NCBI GenBank assembly: GCA_003166055.1
Contig: PMWR01000259.1
Location: 12,378 to 21,484, forward strand
DNA: 9,107 nucleotides
Reading direction: 5' to 3'
Source: Acidobacteriaceae bacterium
Lineage (GTDB): Bacteria > Acidobacteriota > Terriglobia > Terriglobales > Acidobacteriaceae
The position numbers and the translations under genes were made by a program. The notes below the pieces were generated by a model. That model worked only from the letters and a program-made list of their open reading frames with translations, did no database searches and had not been told where the DNA came from. Shown piece after piece: positions 6,187 through 9,107 of this stretch (positions are counted from its first letter, which is position 1; the number at the start of each line of letters is the position of its first letter).

Positions 6187-7500
6187 ATGACCAGGGTAAG
6201 CAGTAAGTGGGGCATGAACCGGCGCGAGATGCTCGCAGCGCTGGCCGCGGCGGCCGGATGCGCCCTTGCACCCAGGGGTATGGCCTTTACGAGTGAGCCG
6301 TGGAAACCGAGCAAGGAAGATGAGGCATTCCTTGACGATCTGGAGCGGCAAGGCTGTCTCTTTTTCTGGGAGCAGGCCAGCCCAAAAACAGGCCAGATTC
6401 TCGATCGCGCGCGCAACGACCTGACTGGCAGCCGCGATCCGCGAACCATGGCCAGCATAGCGTCCACGGGGTTCGGCTTGACTGCGCTGTGCATTGCCGA
6501 TCGCCGCGGCTATCTGCCTCATGCGCAGGTAGTCGAGCGGGTCAGGACGACGCTGGACTGGCACCTGAACAGCATGCCGGAAGTGCATGGCTTCTTCTAT
6601 CACTTCACCGATATTGAGACCGGAAAACGCGTGAAAGGCGTCGAGCTATCTTCGATCGACACGTCGCTGCTCCTGTGCGGCATTCTGACTGCCGGCGCGT
6701 ATTTTCAGGATGAAACCATCCATTCTCTGGCACAACAAATCTACACTCGCGTCGACTGGCCGTGGATGCTGAACGGCGGCACGACCTTTTCGATGGGCTG
6801 GCATCCAGAGTCGGGGTTTCTCGACGCTCGCTGGGCGCACTACTGCGAGCTGATGATGATTTATCTCCTTGCCATTGGGTCTCCCTCCCACCCGATTCCG
6901 CCTGAGTATTGGAGCAGCTTTACCCGCCCGATCATCCATTACAAGGGTTTCGACTACATCAGCGGCAACGACCCCATCTTCACCCATCAGTATTCGCAGG
7001 CGTGGTTTGACTTTCGCTTTAAGCGCGACAGCTACGCCGACTACTTTGGGAATTCGATAACGGCCACCCGCGCACACAAAGCGTTCTGTCTCTCTTATCC
7101 AAAGTGGTACAACGAAGACTACTGGGGCGTAACAGCTTCGGACTATGAAGGGGGCTATACCGCATGGGGTGGGCCACCGGCCCAGGGCCCCCTCGATGGA
7201 ACTGTCGTGCCATCCGCCGCGGCCGGATCGCTGGCCTTCCTGCCTGCGGATTGCCTCTCTGTCCTGCGCGCCATGCGGTCAAAATGGGGAAAACACGCCT
7301 GGGGACGCTATGGCTTTGTCGACGCCTTCCATCCCGCTGCCAACTGGTATGACGCCGATGTCCTTGGAATCGATCAGGGGATCTCGGTGCTGATGGCCGA
7401 GAATCTACGCTCCGGACTGGTGTGGAGTACATTCATGCGCAACCCCGAATGCACGACCGCAATGGTGCGCGCCGGGTTTCACGGGAATGGTCCTTCGTGA
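6187..7500 (+). CDS. Exported glycoamylase-like (GH144-type) glycoside hydrolase
   Basis: A 437-residue member of the Glycoamylase (PF10091) family, an (alpha/alpha)6-barrel group. Characterised GH144 members act on beta-1,2-glucans, so that is the best guess at substrate; the old glucoamylase label is not reliable. The N-terminus is a Tat-type signal: NRREML at 11-16, a hydrophobic alanine-rich run, and AAAGC (21-25), which could act as a weak lipobox. It is thus likely exported folded to the periplasm or anchored. Family motifs in order are FFWEQASPKTGQILDRARND (59-78), STGFGLTALCIADRRGY (93-109), SSIDTSLLLCGILTAG (155-170), FTHQYSQAWFDFR (265-277), WGVTASDYEGGYTAWGGPP (313-331), GRYGFVDAFHP (373-383), GIDQG (394-398) and ENLRSGLVW (405-413). 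The length is typical for the family and no motif seems broken. A decayed paralogue ends 35 bases upstream and a LacI regulator follows 96 bases downstream, suggesting sugar-controlled expression. I cannot name the catalytic acids with confidence. Confidence 0.88.
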   Translation: MTRVSSKWGMNRREMLAALAAAAGCALAPRGMAFTSEPWKPSKEDEAFLDDLERQGCLFFWEQASPKTGQILDRARNDLTGSRDPRTMASIASTGFGLTALCIADRRGYLPHAQVVERVRTTLDWHLNSMPEVHGFFYHFTDIETGKRVKGVELSSIDTSLLLCGILTAGAYFQDETIHSLAQQIYTRVDWPWMLNGGTTFSMGWHPESGFLDARWAHYCELMMIYLLAIGSPSHPIPPEYWSSFTRPIIHYKGFDYISGNDPIFTHQYSQAWFDFRFKRDSYADYFGNSITATRAHKAFCLSYPKWYNEDYWGVTASDYEGGYTAWGGPPAQGPLDGTVVPSAAAGSLAFLPADCLSVLRAMRSKWGKHAWGRYGFVDAFHPAANWYDADVLGIDQGISVLMAENLRSGLVWSTFMRNPECTTAMVRAGFHGNGPS

Positions 7501-7510
7501 TGATTAGCAT

Positions 7511-7524
7511 CGAAACCGATTCCG
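7511..7524. promoter_or_regulatory. Candidate LacI-type operator
   Basis: CGAAACCGATTCCG has dyad symmetry in 10 of 14 bases about a central CG, the size and centre typical of LacI-family operators. It lies 10 bases after the glycosidase stop and 72 bases before the regulator start, fitting autoregulation. It is an imperfect match with no experimental support. Confidence 0.35.
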
Positions 7525-7552
7525 CGCCTCGCCCATGCACCGTGCGCGGATT

Positions 7553-7562
7553 GTTCGCGAAC
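7553..7562. promoter_or_regulatory. Second dyad upstream of the LacI gene
   Basis: GTTCGCGAAC is a perfect 10-bp palindrome with a central CG, 34 bases before the GTG start of the regulator gene. It could be a second half-strength operator or chance. Confidence 0.3.
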
Positions 7563-7596
7563 GCTCATTGCACCAAACCATGAAGGGAGGATCCAG

Positions 7597-8658
7597 GTGA
7601 CCAAGGTCCCGAGGAAGCCGATAACGCTCAAGGAGCTTGCGGCAATCCTCGGTCTCTCTCAGTCCACGGTTTCCCGCAGTGTGAACGGCGCGGCAGCCGC
7701 GCATCGTATCGCAAAGGAGACGGAAGAGCGCGTCCTCCATGCCGCGGCGCTCTACAGCTATTCCGCGAACACGGTGGCCAGGAGCTTGCGGCAAAAGAAG
7801 ACCTTCACCATCGGCGTGATCGTTCCGGAGATCAGCGAGGGATACTCGACCGCTGTCCTCAGTGGCATTGAGGACGAACTCCTCAAGGAAGGCTACTTCT
7901 ATTTTGTGGTGAGCCACCGACATCGCGCCGATCTGCTTGAGGGTTATCCGCGCATGATGCTGGCTCGCTCCGTCGAGGGAATCATCGCTGTGGACACGAC
8001 CATCGAGGACGATCTGCCCGTTCCCGTCGTGGCTATCTCCGGACACAGGCGCCACAAGGGGGTCATCGATATTGAACTGGACCATAAAACGGCCGCGCAC
8101 CTTGCGCTCTCGCATCTGAAAGCTCTCGGACACCAACGAATCGCCGTCATCAAAGGCCAGGCCTTCAGTTCGGATACCAATCAACGCTGGCAGGCAATCC
8201 AGGAAGAAGCAAAGAACCTTCATCTCACCCTGGCCCCGGAACATGTCGTTCAGTTGAAAGGACCGGAACCAGGCCCGGGACCTGGCGTCGAGGTCACGCG
8301 CGAGTTGCTCCAGGCAAAGCTGCCCTTCACGGCGATCTTCGCGTTCAACGACGTAACCGCGATTGGCGCCATTCTGGCGCTCCGCGAAGCCGGCCTCTCA
8401 GTTCCGCGCGACGTCTCGGTGCTGGGATTTGACGACGTCCTGATTGCCGCAACAAACGACCCGCCGCTCACCACGATCCATCAGCCACTGAGAGGCATGG
8501 GACAGGCGGCGGCAAGCACGCTGCTGGGACTCATCCGCAGCACCGTGCCCCATCCGCAGCCGCCGGTCATCACCGTCTATCCCAGGCTGATCGTTCGCAA
8601 ATCGACGGGCCCGGCCTCGACGGGAAGCGCACAGGTTCAACCAGGCGTAGGTGACTAG
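7597..8658 (+). CDS. LacI-family transcriptional regulator
   Basis: A 353-residue sugar-responsive regulator, normally a dimer or tetramer that releases DNA when its ligand binds. The DNA-binding domain has the helix-turn-helix ITLKELAAILGLSQSTVSRS (9-28) and the hinge helix YSANTVARSLRQKKT (55-69). The periplasmic-binding-protein-like sensor runs from TIGVIVPEIS (71-80) through FAFNDVTAIGAILALREAGL (248-267), VSVLGFDDVLIA (273-284) and LTTIHQP (291-297) to PRLIVRKST (329-337). The start is GTG: GGGAGG (7585-7590) lies six bases before it, while the nearby ATG at 7580 is out of frame and stops after six codons. The last 15 residues are low-complexity. It sits 96 bases downstream of the glycosidase on the same strand, so that gene is the likely target, perhaps with distant ones. 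The ligand is unknown. Confidence 0.95.
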   Translation: MTKVPRKPITLKELAAILGLSQSTVSRSVNGAAAAHRIAKETEERVLHAAALYSYSANTVARSLRQKKTFTIGVIVPEISEGYSTAVLSGIEDELLKEGYFYFVVSHRHRADLLEGYPRMMLARSVEGIIAVDTTIEDDLPVPVVAISGHRRHKGVIDIELDHKTAAHLALSHLKALGHQRIAVIKGQAFSSDTNQRWQAIQEEAKNLHLTLAPEHVVQLKGPEPGPGPGVEVTRELLQAKLPFTAIFAFNDVTAIGAILALREAGLSVPRDVSVLGFDDVLIAATNDPPLTTIHQPLRGMGQAAASTLLGLIRSTVPHPQPPVITVYPRLIVRKSTGPASTGSAQVQPGVGD

Positions 8659-8714
8659 GTGGCGGCGGTAAGGCTGCCCACTTATGTCCCGAGTCCGTAC
8701 CGCGCCGGGGCATA

Positions 8715-8729
8715 CCCCCCCTCCCCCCC
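8715..8729 (-). repeat. C7-T-C7 tract, G-quadruplex motif on the minus strand
   Basis: The plus strand has seven C, one T and seven C; the minus strand therefore reads GGGGGGGAGGGGGGG. That is four G-triplets with one-base loops, the most stable class of predicted intramolecular quadruplex. GGGG (8707-8710) and CCGCG (8700-8704) upstream can instead pair with part of the tract and with CGCGG (8729-8733). Confidence 0.75.
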
Positions 8730-8743
8730 GCGGTGTTTGGAGG

Positions 8744-8834
8744 AAGTTGCCTGTTTTCAATGCGTTGAAGGCAGGGTTCTACCGTAAGTTCCTTTGTTTT
8801 CAGGAGCCTGGAAGGCAAATTCCTGAAAACAGAG
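8744..8834. repeat. Two imperfect repeat copies forming bulged hairpins
   Basis: Copy 1 (8744-8778) and copy 2 (8786-8823) share AAGTT, then C/T-rich bases, then TGTTTTCA, and later GAAGGCA; TGTTTTCA recurs with a 43-base period. Copy 1 folds as TGCC/GGCA plus TTCAA/TTGAA around TGCG, with a 4-base bulge. Copy 2 folds as CTTTGTTTTCAGGA (8792-8805) with TCCTGAAAACAGAG (8821-8834), one G-T pair, topped by GCCT-GGA-AGGC with an AAAT bulge. I recall similar AAGTCCTTTGTTTTCA wording between genes of Terriglobia. Confidence 0.6.
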
Positions 8835-9005
8835 AGTTTCCGCGGAGTGGTGCGCTGGGTCCTTCTTAGCTTTGCGCGCGCTCTCTCGGAGCCTCGTGAC
8901 ATTCTGAATTCATTGTGCGCCAAACAAGGGAAATTATCGGCAAAACGGGGTCGAGTCTGGCGTTTTTATTTCAGGCCATTCGGCCTATGTGCCCCAAAAC
9001 ATGGT

Positions 9006-9050
9006 CAGCCCCGGCTGGGATTTTCCCGGCCGGGGCTGTCGTTTGTTTCC
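9006..9050 (+). terminator. Strong intrinsic terminator-like hairpin
   Basis: CAGCCCCGGC (9006-9015) pairs perfectly with GCCGGGGCTG (9029-9038). Inside, GGG/CCC and one T-G pair extend the stem to 14 pairs around the loop ATTTT, and TCGTTTGTTTCC follows. It fits rho-independent termination of plus-strand transcription, either of the LacI message with a 350-base tail or of an unannotated small RNA. The T-tract is interrupted, so strength is uncertain. Confidence 0.7.
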
Positions 9051-9093
9051 CCAACAGTCAAGAATCTGCCGTCGGGGCTCAAAGCAATTCGGC

Positions 9094-9100
9094 AAAAGGA
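9094..9100 (+). promoter_or_regulatory. Possible ribosome binding site of a gene starting just beyond the window
   Basis: AAAAGGA ends seven bases before the window edge. A start codon at the next base would have ideal spacing. The gene itself cannot be seen. Confidence 0.3.
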
Positions 9101-9107
9101 CCTGTAA

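Larger units (their letters stand above)
8659..9107. other. Gene-poor, structure-rich intergenic region
   Basis: No open frame here is convincing. In order it holds a GC-rich imperfect hairpin (8659-8681) right at the LacI stop with no T-tract behind it, a C-tract, two imperfect repeat copies able to fold into hairpins, an unstructured stretch to about 8970, a 5-bp hairpin AGGCC-ATTC-GGCCT (8973-8986), a strong terminator hairpin and a possible ribosome binding site. The density of inverted repeats suggests an interspersed repeat element or a small untranslated RNA rather than protein coding. Confidence 0.6.

Noticed and set aside
7580..7600. ATG at 7580 as the LacI start or as a leader peptide
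   Set aside because: It is out of frame with the regulator and stops after six codons. GGGAGG is correctly spaced for the GTG at 7597.
8268..8284. Inverted repeat CCAGGCCCGGGACCTGG inside the LacI gene
   Set aside because: It encodes the Pro-Gly run at residues 225-230, a place where the family often has proline and glycine, so the symmetry is best explained by codon choice.
8570..8923. 117-codon minus-strand frame over the LacI 3' end and the repeats
   Set aside because: It crosses the G-tract and repeat hairpins and has a low-complexity composition with no motif.
8847..9107. 86-codon plus-strand frame ending exactly at the window edge
   Set aside because: It runs through the strong terminator hairpin, has no ribosome binding site and no family resemblance. 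The stop at the edge looks like chance.

Overview
This window looks like chromosomal DNA from an Acidobacteriota bacterium, probably class Terriglobia. The clues are a small PadR regulator opening an operon, a LacI regulator whose C-terminal half has the wording I associate with acidobacterial LacI proteins, and intergenic AAGTT..TGTTTTCA repeats beside a long C-tract. This assignment is recalled, not searched. No tRNA, rRNA, CRISPR array, transposase or phage gene is visible.

Layout. (1) Bases 1-1290 (+) hold the C-terminal half of phosphoenolpyruvate carboxylase, cut by the window edge. (2) A perfect 15-bp hairpin at 1361-1395 sits between convergent genes and can terminate both strands. 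(3) A compact minus-strand operon, 3183 to 1405, encodes a PadR repressor, a three-helix membrane protein, an ECF-type sigma factor and a small two-helix membrane protein. Genes 1/2 and 3/4 overlap by 1 and 4 bases. Its promoter has a perfect TTGACA box and a 14-bp palindrome, TCTACATATGTAGA, overlapping the -10 box, which suggests autoregulation. (4) A VOC/glyoxalase-fold protein (3488-3847, +). (5) A complete GTP-dependent PEP carboxykinase (4066-5895, +). (6) A frameshifted C-terminal remnant of a glycoamylase-like glycosidase (about 5937-6151), followed 35 bases later by an intact paralogue (6187-7500) with a Tat-type signal, and then a LacI-family regulator (7597-8658). (7) About 450 bases without a convincing gene: a C7-T-C7 tract (a model G-quadruplex motif on the minus strand), two imperfect copies of a hairpin repeat, a strong terminator hairpin, and at the very end a possible ribosome binding site for a gene beyond the window.

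How they work together. PEP carboxylase (PEP to oxaloacetate) and PEP carboxykinase (oxaloacetate to PEP) are opposing enzymes of the same metabolic node, encoded about 2.8 kb apart. The glycosidase plus LacI regulator look like a small carbohydrate-use unit, with beta-1,2-glucans the best guess for the substrate. The PadR-sigma operon looks like a self-contained regulatory switch with no recognisable classical zinc-finger anti-sigma factor; its two membrane proteins are candidates for that job. This operon and the decaying glycosidase duplication are the most interesting parts of the window.
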